A stretch of 64,000 nucleotides of DNA, from positions 248,001-312,000 of the forward strand of contig MCGT01000003.1 of NCBI GenBank assembly GCA_002104935.1, in the 5' to 3' direction. Below are positions 11,515-21,846 of this stretch, one piece after another. The stretch comes from Hesseltinella vesiculosa (lineage: Eukaryota > Mucoromycota > Mucoromycetes > Mucorales > Cunninghamellaceae). Made by a program: the position numbers and the translations under genes. The notes below the pieces were generated by a model that was given only the letters and a program-made list of their open reading frames with translations, searched no databases and had not been told where the DNA came from. Positions within the stretch are counted from its first letter, which is position 1. Each line of letters starts with the position of its first letter.

Positions 11515-13497
11515 TTACTCATCATCATCACCATCGCTCTCCTGCACAGACAGCAACGTATCCTCGCCGCTCAGTCGCCGTTGCTTGGGATTGTCGGAGA
11601 GGGCAAGGTGCGAAGGAGGTGGGGAATAGGCTGGAGGGCTATGGTGAGATGCGCTGGAGCTGCCGTGTTGCACTGTGACCAGCTGGACATGCTCGGCGCC
11701 GTGGTCATCATCGCTCAGGTCATCGCCCAGTTCAAAGAGGCCTGTGTCGTCGTCATCATCATCGCCATTTTTGTTAGCGTTGGCTCGTCGCAAACGCTGC
11801 TCCAGATCCAAAGCTTCTTCCTCATCTTGACTGATCTGTTCCAAGCCATAGCGCGCATTGTTCTCGGTGGGCCGCCACAAGATGATGATCACCACAAACA
11901 CCACAAGGTACAGGATATTCAGCATGCCATCCAGCATGAACCATCGCCACTTCCAGTTGCGAGCACCCCAGTCAGCACTCCTGCGGTCGCTAAAGGCAAA
12001 CATGTTGGCAATAAAAATCAAGACCACCATGACGACTGAGAAGAGCAACAGGCGGAACAGGCGGCGGTACATCAAGGCCTTGACGTGCTGTTTTCGCAGC
12101 TCTAGATCACAAAAGACAACCCAGATCAGCGCCCACTCCAAGCTCTCTCTGTTGTTTTCTACCTAGCGTGTTCAAGGTGGATTGGATCGAGTTCAATGTC
12201 CAAATGTAAAAGGCTGTCATGGTGATGGATAGGGGGAAGATGACCAACAAGACCAGGAAGCCTGCACTTTCAGGAGACAGCAGCATGGTGCCCAAGGAAT
12301 AGATGACGCCAAAGAAAAAGTGAGTACAAGCCAGGATCACGCATCTTTTCATGGTTGGTCCTAGAGAAGGTCTAGAAAGAAAGGTCAGGACCTTCAGCGG
12401 CACCTTTCTTCTTTTGCTTTTACTTGACCACACTGTAACCCATACAAACGATCAACAGCATGAAGAAGGAAATGCTTGTCCGACCAGCATTGAGAAAGGC
12501 TACCAGTGACATCAACAGCCAAGATGGGCTGCCCGTTTGGTTGTATGCTTCCCAAAAGCCCCAGTTGAACGCCATTTCCACCATCAGATAAAATATGGCA
12601 CCTGATAAAAAGTGTTGAACTGGCAAGACATCATGCCAATAGCGGAAGCTTTGCACACCCCAAAACAATCCCACAGCCAGATAAACCAAAGAAAGGACAC
12701 CGTACAGCTGTCGGCGTGATAAGAAGGAGTGAACTCATTGCCAAAGGATAAGAAAGGGTTCTTACCACAAGTTTAGGATAGTCGACAGCGGGCAACTCGC
12801 CATAGGGAAACTTCCATTCGACCCAAGCCTCAAAAGATGACGAGCTGTTGGCACCTTTCAGTGACGTAGGGAACAGTGCCACACAGTAATAGCCAGTTCG
12901 CTCGACTTTGTAAAGCGCTGCCTTTTCTATCGAGCCGTTGAATGCCACGTTGCCGGTGACGATGGACGATCCATTGATTGGTTTGGTGATAAGAAACTGA
13001 CCTTCTTGATCAGCCGTGCAAAGTTTTTGACTAATGGTTTGTGGGTCGCAGATATATTCCAACTGGCACGTTGTAAAAAAAAAAAAAATGAGTTTGTGCT
13101 GAGTATTTTTTTTTTTTTTTTTTTTTTACCTGATGGGTGACATTGCTGAGGATGCCAATGGAGTCAAAATCGTCCCATTCATATATCAACACGGCGGCCG
13201 ATCCTTTGGATTGTTCGCCAAATGTGACTAATTAAAGAAGAGGGTGGTTCCATTCAACAAGTGTAGCTTCGAGGCGGTAGCTTACCTTCTATAAATGGTG
13301 GCGAGCCGCCAGGAATGGCATCTTGGCTCCAAACACCAGAGCAGGTTGTTGGATAATAATCATCACTTGTCTAAAAGGATAGATAAGAGTCCATAGGCCA
13401 TGGAATAGCCTTGATGTCTTACCAAATACACTTCGGCCGCCAAGGAAACAGTAGCATAGATGGCTACCAGCAGCAAGGGCCAAGTCCACCTTTTCAT
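11515..13497 (-). CDS. PTM1/GPR107-like Golgi seven-transmembrane protein (lung 7-TM receptor family)
   Basis: Seven exons (13497-13423, 13370-13286, 13227-13130, 13062-12766, 12707-12424, 12371-12163, 12101-11515) join in phase to 544 residues. The protein begins with a signal peptide (KRWTWPLLLVAIYATVSLAA). A luminal domain of about 190 residues follows, containing paired cysteines, several N-glycosylation sequons and the VEWKFPYGELPAVDYPKL segment typical of the family. Seven hydrophobic helices come next, starting with LYGVLSLVYLAVGLFWGV and including HFLSGAIFYLMVEMAFNW and the last helix MLNILYLVVFVVIIILWRP. The cytosolic tail is acidic and Ser/Pro-rich. GOST-family proteins (yeast Ptm1, human GPR107/108/TMEM87) reside in the Golgi and endosomes and affect retrograde trafficking. 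The subfamily call is good; the cellular role is by homology only. Confidence 0.88.
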
Positions 13498-13833
13498 CGT
13501 GCTTGTTATTTGTTGTAAACTGTTAGGAATACAGGATAAATGGAGTAAGAAAAGATATGCAAGTCTATCAACCTAATGGAATGATAGTAAATAGATTCAA
13601 AGAAGAAAAAGAAATTCAATAAAGAAGAGACACGTTCAAAGCTAAGGAGAGGAGAGAGAAAAGGGAGGGAGACCCTGCTTTCAAACCCAGCAGCGGCAAA
13701 AATCAGCGGTTGGCTTCTTGATGGCCCCAGTCCGTTTTTTTTTTTTTTTCCTTTTTTCCACACCGCCTCATTCGTTCATGCGTGTGATTACTGTTGGCAT
13801 TAGGCAAGCAAGAAAAATAGGAATAGGACCAGC
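13498..13833. promoter_or_regulatory. divergent promoter region
   Basis: The 336 bp between the start codons of the PTM1-like gene (minus) and the nicotinamide riboside kinase gene (plus) must contain both promoters and leaders. I see a poly-T run at 13737-13750 and no clear TATA box. No gene is visible. Confidence 0.5.
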
Positions 13834-14698
13834 ATGCTGAATAGCTTATGTCTCTATAGTGGGCCTACCTGCTCGGGTAAAACAGTAAGTTTTATTAAAA
13901 ATACGCTTTGCCCGTGACAAAAGCCATTCCCCTTATTTCTTACACAACTCTGTAGACGATCACACGTGTTCTGCAGCAGCTTGCTGGTCGTTCGGTGATT
14001 GTGTACCAGGATGACTATTTCAAGGTAAGTCATTACATGTTGGAAATGCCATTGTCACTCATTTCAAAAATGACATGGAAATCATGGTCATGGCCCAGCC
14101 CGAGTCCAAGATTCCTATCGACGCTGCAACGAATTTGGCCAACTGGGATTGTCCCGAGGCTCTGGACTTTGATCAGCTTGTGTCAACCATCCAATATGTA
14201 CAGCAGCATGGACAACTGCCAGAAGCGTATGCATCCAATGAAGTCGAGAACACGCATGATGGGTCCACTCTGGTGCCTGCGGCAACCATGGCAGCCTGGC
14301 GCCAGCAATTGGAACAGGAAGGAAATGGGGCGCAGCAGGAAGACACTGTCTGGTTGATCGTGGACGGTTTTATGCTGGTGACAGATGCCAGGGTGCGAGG
14401 ACTGTTTGACTATTGCTTTTTTGTCACCGCCTCTTATGCCACGTTGAAAGAGCGCCGGGAACGACGGCAAGGATATCATACATTGGAAGGTTACTGGGTG
14501 GACCCACCCGGCTACTTTGACACGATTGTGTGGCCAGAGTATCTGCGCGCGCACCGTCACTTGTTGGACGACCAGGATCATCCCAAACCATCGGCTTCGT
14601 CGAGCTTGGTGGTCATTGATACGGATCACCTGGCCATTCGCGAGGCCATCCAAACTACCCTGCATGTGCTATGGCCTCAACTGACTCTCTGTAGGTAG
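13834..14698 (+). CDS. NRK1: nicotinamide riboside kinase
   Basis: Three exons (13834-13884, 13956-14024, 14099-14698) give 239 residues. The enzyme phosphorylates nicotinamide riboside to NMN in the NAD+ salvage pathway, in the cytosol. The N-terminus carries a Walker A P-loop, YSGPTCSGKT, with intron 1 placed directly after its threonine. Exon 2 ends in VIVYQDDYFK, and the next exon continues PESKIPIDAATNLANWDCPE, restoring the DDFFKPESEI motif known from NRK enzymes. IVDGFMLV gives a Walker B-like strand. The lid segment has the arginine-rich LKERRERRQGYHTLEGYWVD, followed by PPGYFDTIVWPEYLRAH. The length is close to yeast Nrk1 (240). The 3' UTR has AATAAA at 14775 and converges on the PPR gene. 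Confidence 0.9.
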
Positions 14699-14809
14699 CC
14701 TTTATTTTTTTTTCATACCCCCCCCCGTGCGTTTGTTTTAATGATGCTTTTTATTTGCGTATATGTACATTTGAAATAAAATACAGAGACTTTCTTTAGA
14801 GTACCCGGG

Positions 14810-16141
14810 TTAAGTGGGTGGCATGTCCCGTACAACAGAATGTAAGCGATCAAGCAAGTCTTGACTTGGGGTGATATGATGTTGCTGACAGAGATCTACA
14901 AAGGTTTCCAAGGCATACAGGGTGTCGCCGTGATCCAGGAGAGGGGGGATCAGGGTATCTAGGGTGACGGAAGTGATGGCTAAGTGTTGGGATTTCAGGC
15001 AGCCGACGAGGCGTTGGACATGAGCAAGGTGTTGGGGGGAGGAGAGAGGCGGCGAGGCTTGGCCAAGGGCGGTAAAAAAGGTGTGATACATGACCAGAGG
15101 TGGGGGGCAGTGAGGGATCATGGTATCGACAAGAACGCGGATGGCATCATCATAGCGTTGATGATCTAGGAGATGATGGATGTGTAGCTGGAAGGTGATG
15201 GCGTCGGCTTTGGGAGGGCTCGGCGAGTTTTGGTCGTTGGTGATGGCAGGTTGGACCAGGGCACGGGTCATGTCTTTAAACATGTCGTTTGCTCTGTCTT
15301 GCTGGCATGAGTAATAGGACGAGAGCAGGACATTCCAAGTGACGGTGTTGCACAGCAAGTGACTTTGGCCTTCGCGTTCCAGGCGGTCGACCATGAGCTG
15401 GACGCCATGGACATCGCCCGTGGTTGCCATACAGTGCAACAGGGTGGTATACGTATAGACATCCGCCTTGATGCCTTTGGCGAGCATGCTGTGGTACAGC
15501 CGTTGGGCGGTCAGGATGTCGTTGGTTTGTGAGGCGGTGTGGATCAGGATGTTATAGGTCACCAGTTTTGGCTGAATGGCAGGCTGGTGTGGGTGCGATG
15601 GACGTTCCATTTGGGCCAGCCACTGCAGGGCTTCGGACAGGTGCTTTGGTCTTGGTTTTGGAACGGTGGCACCACCGACCCAGCGCATGATCGAGTGATA
15701 TTCCGAACGTCGTAATGGCACTTGATAGTACTCCATGTCGGACACGATAGTGAGCAGGCGATGGAGATTGGCTTGAGATTTGGGAGCTTGCGACAAGATC
15801 AGCAAGACCTGGCGAAAATTCTGCCGGGACAGATCGGCCAGGCGTTTATGTTGGTAGAGGGCATGATACAATGACCAGATTGTTTCGATATTTTTCGAGG
15901 CCAAGCCATTGTAAAACAGGGACAACAGACTGGTGGTATGAGGTGTGGTGGATCGATCTGAATCAGGAAGAGCTGCCCAATTCGAAGAGGCGGTTGGTTG
16001 ATTCGATGTTGGCAAGACGTCAAGCCAGCACGATGATGATGAAGCATTATGGTGCTTGACACCTGATGTTGCCATGGATCGATGACCAGCTAGTCGTGTT
16101 GGACAGCATGAACGTGCAACAGCAGGAAATAACCGTCGCAT
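14810..16141 (-). CDS. pentatricopeptide-repeat protein, probably mitochondrial
   Basis: Intronless, 443 residues. The N-terminus (MRRLFPAVARSCCPTRLAGH) is basic and lacks acids, as expected for a mitochondrial targeting peptide. Degenerate 35-residue helical repeats follow. The clearest are VTYNILIHTASQTNDILTA followed by QRLYHSMLAKGIKADVYTY, then TTLLHCMATTGDVHGVQLM, and TVTWNVLLSSYYSCQQDRA. The pattern of a T-Y-N-I-L start and a D-V-Y-T-Y end is that of PPR modules, which bind organellar RNA. In fungi such proteins mature, stabilise or help translate mitochondrial transcripts. There is no extra catalytic domain. The specific RNA target is unknown. Confidence 0.82.
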   Translation of the reverse strand: MRRLFPAVARSCCPTRLAGHRSMATSGVKHHNASSSSCWLDVLPTSNQPTASSNWAALPDSDRSTTPHTTSLLSLFYNGLASKNIETIWSLYHALYQHKRLADLSRQNFRQVLLILSQAPKSQANLHRLLTIVSDMEYYQVPLRRSEYHSIMRWVGGATVPKPRPKHLSEALQWLAQMERPSHPHQPAIQPKLVTYNILIHTASQTNDILTAQRLYHSMLAKGIKADVYTYTTLLHCMATTGDVHGVQLMVDRLEREGQSHLLCNTVTWNVLLSSYYSCQQDRANDMFKDMTRALVQPAITNDQNSPSPPKADAITFQLHIHHLLDHQRYDDAIRVLVDTMIPHCPPPLVMYHTFFTALGQASPPLSSPQHLAHVQRLVGCLKSQHLAITSVTLDTLIPPLLDHGDTLYALETFVDLCQQHHITPSQDLLDRLHSVVRDMPPT

Positions 16142-17438
16142 AATAGTGAATCGGGATCCAGATTTGCAAGCGTCAATCTGGAGAATTCGCTTTTAAAAAG
16201 AGAGAGAGAGGACGGGGAAGGAGGGGGGCAAGGAGAGGAGGGGGATAATAAAAACAATACAATGCTCAAGGTAAACAAGTATAGAGCTCTCCTTCACAAA
16301 GCTAATCGATTCGTCCAAGTCTCTTTGAAACAAAAGGGAAAGGGGGGGGGGAGCTGGAAAAAAAATGAGCTGGGAAAAACAAAAAAAAAAAAAAAAAAAA
16401 AAAGTCACCCAAACGCCGCCCGAGAACTCCCTCTTTTCAATCATGGACTCCTTGCAGACGCCCTCTAGGAAATCTAGACCTGAATGGCTGTTTTTATTTA
16501 AATTTTAATCAATCGTTTGAAAAGAATATAAAACTTCAAATAGGGAATCATTGTGGGGTTCAGTACTCTTGATTAAAAGCAGAAAAAGTTGTCAATAGAC
16601 CTAAAATTATCGCTTATGCTTCGAATGAATAAGGGGTATGCGTGCGATGTCTAATTTCTTTTTTTCTTTACGCATTCTTCTTGAACATCCCCTTGGTGAA
16701 AAAAAATGTCGCCACTGATTCTTCTTTTTGATCGTCCTGCAAAAAATGGTTACACCACCATGCTCATTGTTTTCAAAGGAGCACTGCAACACCATGCCTG
16801 GTTTTTCTGTTGTGATCTGCAAAAACGAAGAAAAAAAGATCGCTATGGACAGAAATGAAAAATTGCACAAAAAGTCTAAAAATAATATGCTTTCATAACT
16901 TCATTTTCATCCTGTCCATGAGTTTAGGCACTTTTTCTTCCCTTGCACTGGTTCCTGCGGGGGAAGCGTGGTTGAGGAGACCGAGTGAGAGTCTCGGTGA
17001 CTCGAAACCTAGGAGTAAAAAAAAAAACAGGTCTTTTTGCTGGGCAATGCTTTTTTGTTAAACCGTGTCGAGACAAAAAAAAAAAAAGAGTTCCCTTTTC
17101 TACTCCTTTTTTTACCAGCAAAAAAAAAAAAAAAGGATATAAAAAGAGTTTGGCTCCTTGTATACGATTCTAGATTTTATTTGATTACTTTTTGCTTTAT
17201 TACCTCGGTTTTCTTGAACCTTTCTTGTCTTGTTAGAAAGTCTAAAGAAAAAAGACTAAAAAAAAAAAGGTTGTTGTCCACCAACTATCGAAAAAAAGTG
17301 AATTATTTTTGGTTGCTGAATGACAAATTCCTCGGACACGTTTGCCCCCTAATTCCAGCTATTCATCTATTCAAATCACCTTTAATTTTGCCTACCCTCT
17401 TTTTCAACCCTTTGCTTTTCTTTTTCTTTTTTTGCGCC
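16142..17438. other. divergent spacer
   Basis: About 1.3 kb between the PPR gene (minus) and the secreted-protein gene (plus). It includes a G-rich purine stretch (16200-16250), an A-run at 16381-16403, and a possible minus-strand exon listed separately. Open frames running into the plus-strand gene from 17037 are poly-A driven and not supported as coding. Confidence 0.45.
16607..16816 (-). other. possible exon of an unrecognised minus-strand gene
   Basis: A good acceptor (TTTTTGCAG, ending at 16817) precedes a 69-codon open frame that reads ITTEKPGMVLQCSFENNEHG, later FCRTIKKKNQWRHFFSPRGC, ending in basic residues and a stop at 16609-16607. The amino-acid mix looks protein-like, but no plausible 5' exon is apparent in the 600 bp upstream on this strand and no family is recognised. 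Confidence 0.22.
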
Positions 17439-18278
17439 ATGTCTGGATGGATTGTACTTTGGCTATGTTGGTTCGTGTGCCAGGCTGCTGCTTATCCAAT
17501 TGACACACCGCAGCTGGTCATTGAGGCCCAGCCTTTGGCCCCACTTGATCTCACCGATGGCGCTTCATCTCGAGAAATCTCAGCCGAAACTGACCGCGTC
17601 CATGTGGATACCTTTGCCCAAGTCGTCTCGACTCATTGGCAATTTGATCACCTTGACAGCCTGAAAAACAAATGTCACAAAGAGATTGCCGACCGTATCC
17701 AGCACCACATCCACATCGATATCCTACCCAGCGGTCTCCGGTCCAGCGCCGATAACCGAGCAACCACTGCCATGGAGATGGAACACGACCTACTGAAATC
17801 ACAAATGCTGAATGCCATCCAGTCACGCACACAAGGTTGGATGCCCGAGGTGTGGGACGATGTCGGTGATGCGCTCGGTCGGCCATCCATGGAAGCTTAT
17901 GTGCACCAGCTGGTGCAACAGGCCTGTCAATGTCAAGAGGGCTGGGTGGAGCTGTCCTGCCTTGAGGAAAATGCCGAGTCACTGACTCTGGAGCTGGACA
18001 ATTATGTCCAACATCATCTCGATAGGATATGGAGGCATATGGAGCAGGATGCCCTGCCGCATCTCCTCCAACGGACCTCTCAGGAATTGGAGCAAGTGGT
18101 ATCCTACTTTAATGACCAAGCTTTTTTTTCAAATCACATTGTTTTGAACGTGATGCCGTGGATACCTGCGTCTCCTCTTCCAGGCCCAGAACTGCAGTCT
18201 CTTCCCTCTCCATTGGCACTGTCTTCTCTAGAGGATCATTCCCTCTTTTCAAATTTTGTGCTACTTGCCAAGTTGTGA
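17439..18278 (+). CDS. secreted protein of unknown family
   Basis: I start at the ATG at 17439 because it begins a signal peptide (MSGWIVLWLCWFVCQAAA) and follows a long poly-T/C stretch; the open frame upstream is low complexity. Read without introns it gives 279 residues. The mature part is acidic and helical, with a His-rich piece (DRIQHHIHIDILPSG) and cysteines in ACQCQEGWVELSCLEE. I recognise no domain. The 3' end is uncertain: GTATCC at 18099 could be a donor with acceptors at 18182 or 18230, and coding-like sequence continues in another frame to a good GTAAGT donor at 18341. Likely secreted or wall-associated; function unknown. Confidence 0.55.
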   Translation: MSGWIVLWLCWFVCQAAAYPIDTPQLVIEAQPLAPLDLTDGASSREISAETDRVHVDTFAQVVSTHWQFDHLDSLKNKCHKEIADRIQHHIHIDILPSGLRSSADNRATTAMEMEHDLLKSQMLNAIQSRTQGWMPEVWDDVGDALGRPSMEAYVHQLVQQACQCQEGWVELSCLEENAESLTLELDNYVQHHLDRIWRHMEQDALPHLLQRTSQELEQVVSYFNDQAFFSNHIVLNVMPWIPASPLPGPELQSLPSPLALSSLEDHSLFSNFVLLAKL

Positions 18279-19470
18279 TCGCACCTCATATTTTCTCATG
18301 CAATATTGGCTCCTCGATATGTGTCATTCAAGAAACTCTTCGAGTAAGTATTCCCAATCGATCGCCTCCCTTCAATGCAAGATCTCAAACAGGCACTGAT
18401 CTCCTTTTTTTCTCTCTCTTACCCCAACCTCGTTGGAAATAGGAACGCCTTTCTCCTGCAAAAAAAAAAAAAAAAAAAAAATACCAGCCTGTTCAAGTAA
18501 TCCCCCTCTTTCATTGGACTCCTTTTTTTTATATCCCTTCCACCTCTTTTTTTGTAAATTTTTCCTTGTCACTTTCTCGTTCTTTCAAAGGCACATGATC
18601 TAAACGATGGGAATAGGGGTGATCTTGCTTTTTTTGAACCCATAATTTATCGTAACTTTTTTTTTATTTCCTATCGCCCACTCCATTAGATGACCTCCCT
18701 CCCCTTCTCCCAAATGTATATAGAAGTATATCCTCCGAAGAAAAAAAAAGTACTAATAAACATGACCACAAACACCCAGTCAGCCCACTTGCATCGGTCC
18801 ACGTCATCCAATTCTAAAACCCGTCACACTTTACTTATCACAAGAGTGCTTGTGGGTATTTTTCTCTTCACCAAGAACTCAACATGCTACTACACACGCA
18901 GCTCCTCTTTTTCATTTAGACAAGTAATGGGCGGGGACAAATTGCAAGCAACCGTCCCCAAAGCAAAAATTACGACCTCGATACGCCCGAAGGCGTTCGC
19001 AGCTAAAATCATGTTCGCTGTGCAATGAACATAAAAATAACTGGATAACCAGCCTTTATGATCACCGATTACCCGGCCCAGGTAAGTATAGAAAAAACGA
19101 AGGACGGTTGAATAACCCCCCTTTTTATACTTTTTTTCACCGGAGATTGAAAGTAAAAAAATTTTTTCTTGCATGGCCACGTCACGAACTTTAAAAAATT
19201 TAAGGGTAGTGGCTTTTCTTTCTTAGCTTATGTGTCACTTACTGCTCACATTTTGAATAAATTTCCTCACACTTTGATGGAGACTGGCTTTAAAAAAGCG
19301 CAGCTGGTGGAGGCACAGCTCACAGCACCAGCTGCAAAAGAAAAAAGACAGAGGAAAATGATAGAGAGATGATCAAGAACATACGTCATCGCCATCATCC
19401 ACGTGTCGAGCGCATACTTTGAAAATGGAAGGAAAAGCAAACTATTTTTATTGGATAGAAGAAGAGATCT
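18279..19470. other. spacer, possibly with further exons of the secreted-protein gene
   Basis: About 1.2 kb between a plus-strand gene and the 3' end of the ZNF830 homologue. A frame at 18765-19028 (plus) ends with PKAKITTSIRPKAFAAKIMF, preceded by an acceptor-like TTTAG at 18920. I cannot tie it to a gene. The rest is AT-rich. Confidence 0.35.
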
Positions 19471-20427
19471 CTAGACTTGTTGAGCTCGCCAGTCGTCGTC
19501 TTCTTCTGAAGACTCCATGTCGTCGTCAAATACAGCAAGGGTCTTTTTGGCAACTTCCTTTTTCATCACCTGTCGAACAGACGACTTCATGCCTCGGGAC
19601 CAAAGAGGGTCGATGGAGTCGCGATCAATGGGCATGCTGGTGGCTGTCGATGGCTGACTAGGCTTGCCCTGTTGACGTCTCTCCTTGAGCTCTTTGACTC
19701 TCTGGTCATAGGCCAGTTGCTGCTGGGCAAACGACAGGTCGCGTTCCAGTTGGATGGTCACTTCATCGGCCTCCTCCATCTTTTGACTTTCCTCGGTCAC
19801 GTCTTGCATCTGGTCCATAAAATCCGCATATTCCTTCTCCAGCCGTTCTTCAGCAAGCACGTCTGGGGCCGCCACCTTCCGAGCCTTGGCTTCTTCTGCT
19901 GCATCGTCAAAAAACCCAGTGGGCAGGTCCGGCTGGGTGCCGGTGGCCATCGATTGACTCGTTGAGGCAGGCTCATCACGGGTGGCATGGGCCGCTTGGC
20001 GAGCGGGGGTATCATCATCAAAAAAGCCAGTGGGCAGGGCTGTGGCCGGCTCATCATCGCTCATGTCATCGCTGTCTTGATCGTCCTGCTCCTGTTCACG
20101 CATTTCTCGCTCTAGCTCATCAAATCGAGCCCGCTTGGAGAGCAGAGCCGCATCGCTGCCCACCGGATCGGCTGTTCGCTTTCGAATGGCACTAGATGTC
20201 TGTTTCTGCTGCTGTTGCTTGATGGATTGGAGGTGGGCCAATTGTTGTTTATGCTGGCTGCTTTGAACATGCGGTCCCCAAAGCGCCTCTGATTTTAACG
20301 TTGTCTGACACACGGCACATGCTAATCGGCCCTGGCCATCGTATTTTGCAAACGGATGATCAATGCGCTTCTGTTGTTTCCGTTGTAACTGCTGCTGCTT
20401 GAATAGCTTGCGCACGTCGCTGCTCAT
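19471..20427 (-). CDS. ZNF830/CCDC16-like C2H2 coiled-coil protein
   Basis: Intronless. I start at MSSDVRKLF (20427), giving 318 residues; an ATG five codons upstream also exists, but MSSD-type starts are usual for the family. One C2H2 finger is visible (Cys37, Cys40, His53, His59) in LACAVCQTTLKSEALWGPHV, which is the family's U1-like finger. Two copies of the signature LPTGFFDD follow in an acidic region, and then an EYADFMDQMQDVTE helix and a long charged coiled coil rich in Gln. The C-terminus has the conserved SIDPLWSRGMKSS and an acidic end (SSEEDDDWRAQQV). Human ZNF830 associates with spliceosomal and DNA-damage complexes; the fungal role is presumably nuclear and mRNA-splicing related. 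Confidence 0.85.
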   Translation of the reverse strand: MSSDVRKLFKQQQLQRKQQKRIDHPFAKYDGQGRLACAVCQTTLKSEALWGPHVQSSQHKQQLAHLQSIKQQQQKQTSSAIRKRTADPVGSDAALLSKRARFDELEREMREQEQDDQDSDDMSDDEPATALPTGFFDDDTPARQAAHATRDEPASTSQSMATGTQPDLPTGFFDDAAEEAKARKVAAPDVLAEERLEKEYADFMDQMQDVTEESQKMEEADEVTIQLERDLSFAQQQLAYDQRVKELKERRQQGKPSQPSTATSMPIDRDSIDPLWSRGMKSSVRQVMKKEVAKKTLAVFDDDMESSEEDDDWRAQQV

Positions 20428-21846
20428 GGTGGATGCCAACAAAAAAAAAGAAGGGAAAAAAAAAAAGAGGTATCTCTCTCTTTTTTTTTTTTTTTTTTGG
20501 CTGCGAGCTCGTTGCTCTATAGGGGGAAACGTACTCAGCGTTCAAATAAAGCCGGGGGGGGTTGGCCTGCAACAGTCATCCAACGCGTATGTTGCAAAAG
20601 GTGGATTGTAATGGACTTCGTTGTATGTGACCGTATGAGTCTTTCTGGTGGCGCTATTTTTTTCTTTTCATTTCGTATTGCCGTGGTCACGGAGCCTATG
20701 GCAGCTGTCATTGACCCTAGCATGCTTGAGAGACAGCTTACCATACTTTGATAGTGCCCACAGTGACACATCGGTCACAGCCAGAGGCAAACAAATTTAA
20801 ACATGCTTTGTGAGTCGAGCAAGTTGCCTGCCAAATTTGGTGAAATCAGCGGAGGTCGAAATATCGCAAAAATCCCAAAGGAGGTTGGTCCTTTGGCTCT
20901 TTTTTTTTAAAAAGAGCAAAGGGGGCGCCCTTGGCAGGCAAGTAGCCCTTGGTGAAAGCTCAGGCCACTCAAGCCTCGTGACGCAGAGCTATGGAAGCTC
21001 GAAAACACATCTATAAACGATCGACATTGGTTCTGCACGTTGAATGGGAAAGAGTGGCACCATATATCCTTTCATTCTCCCCAAGCTTGAACCAATCATT
21101 CGATATTCGCTGGCGACCAACATCTGTGAAAAAAAAATTTGGTGCATACTGTCGCTGCACTGATACAAAGACAGCCATTGAAGCCTGTCGACGTGATTGT
21201 CCTTGTGGTGCATACAGTATCTACGGGGATGACCTCCCTCACTTTCATCTGTTGCTATGGAGTTGAAAAATCATAGTCAGAAAGAACTGAAAAAGCCTCG
21301 ACGAATAGCAATAACTTATACGTCGTCATTTGCATTGATGAGCTTGTCTGAATAAATCAATTTGTAGAATCAAGGGGGTGGGATGTGCTGTGCGTCATCG
21401 ACGATCTGCAAACGTCACAAGTTGGCAGAATTCGCTCTAATTTCTACCCCCACCATTCACAGGGATCTCTTTTACAGGATTCGTTTTTAACGTGCTTGGT
21501 GTCGTCCGTTGGGATTTGCTATGAAACATGCCCTTCAAGCGCTAGGCTGCGTATGGGACACAGGGCTTGAAATAAAAGCTAGTTAGGTTCATACCCGTTC
21601 ATTCTGTTGATGAGCTGCGTTGGAACGGGTAGCAACTAAAAAATTGGCCAATGGCCATCGCGAATGGAAGTGGAGTGTCAATTTTTTTAAACTTTTTTGG
21701 ATTTTTTTGGTCCCTTTTTCTTGTTCTTTTTTTCTGCTTTGGCATCCGTCTTTTCTGTTGTATTTCAGCATCCAGTCTTCCTTTGACTCTACGAGGCTTT
21801 TTATTTTATTGTCCATCTATTCTTTGTTACAGAACACCAATTTGCC
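20428..21846. other. divergent spacer
   Basis: About 1.4 kb between ZNF830 (minus) and the desaturase (plus), containing both promoters. A plus-strand open frame at 20991-21266 includes a Cys-rich run (GAYCRCTDTKTAIEACRRDC) but has no family match and an overlapping antisense frame, so I do not call it a gene. Pyrimidine-rich sequence at 21680-21800 just upstream of the desaturase start is probably its leader. Confidence 0.45.

Noticed and set aside
17037..17438. N-terminal extension of the secreted protein to the ATG at 17037
   Set aside because: The extension is translated poly-A/poly-T sequence without protein character; the inner ATG starts a proper signal peptide.
20991..21266. Cys-rich small gene upstream of the desaturase
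   Set aside because: A comparable antisense frame overlaps it; there is no signal peptide, domain or splice support.
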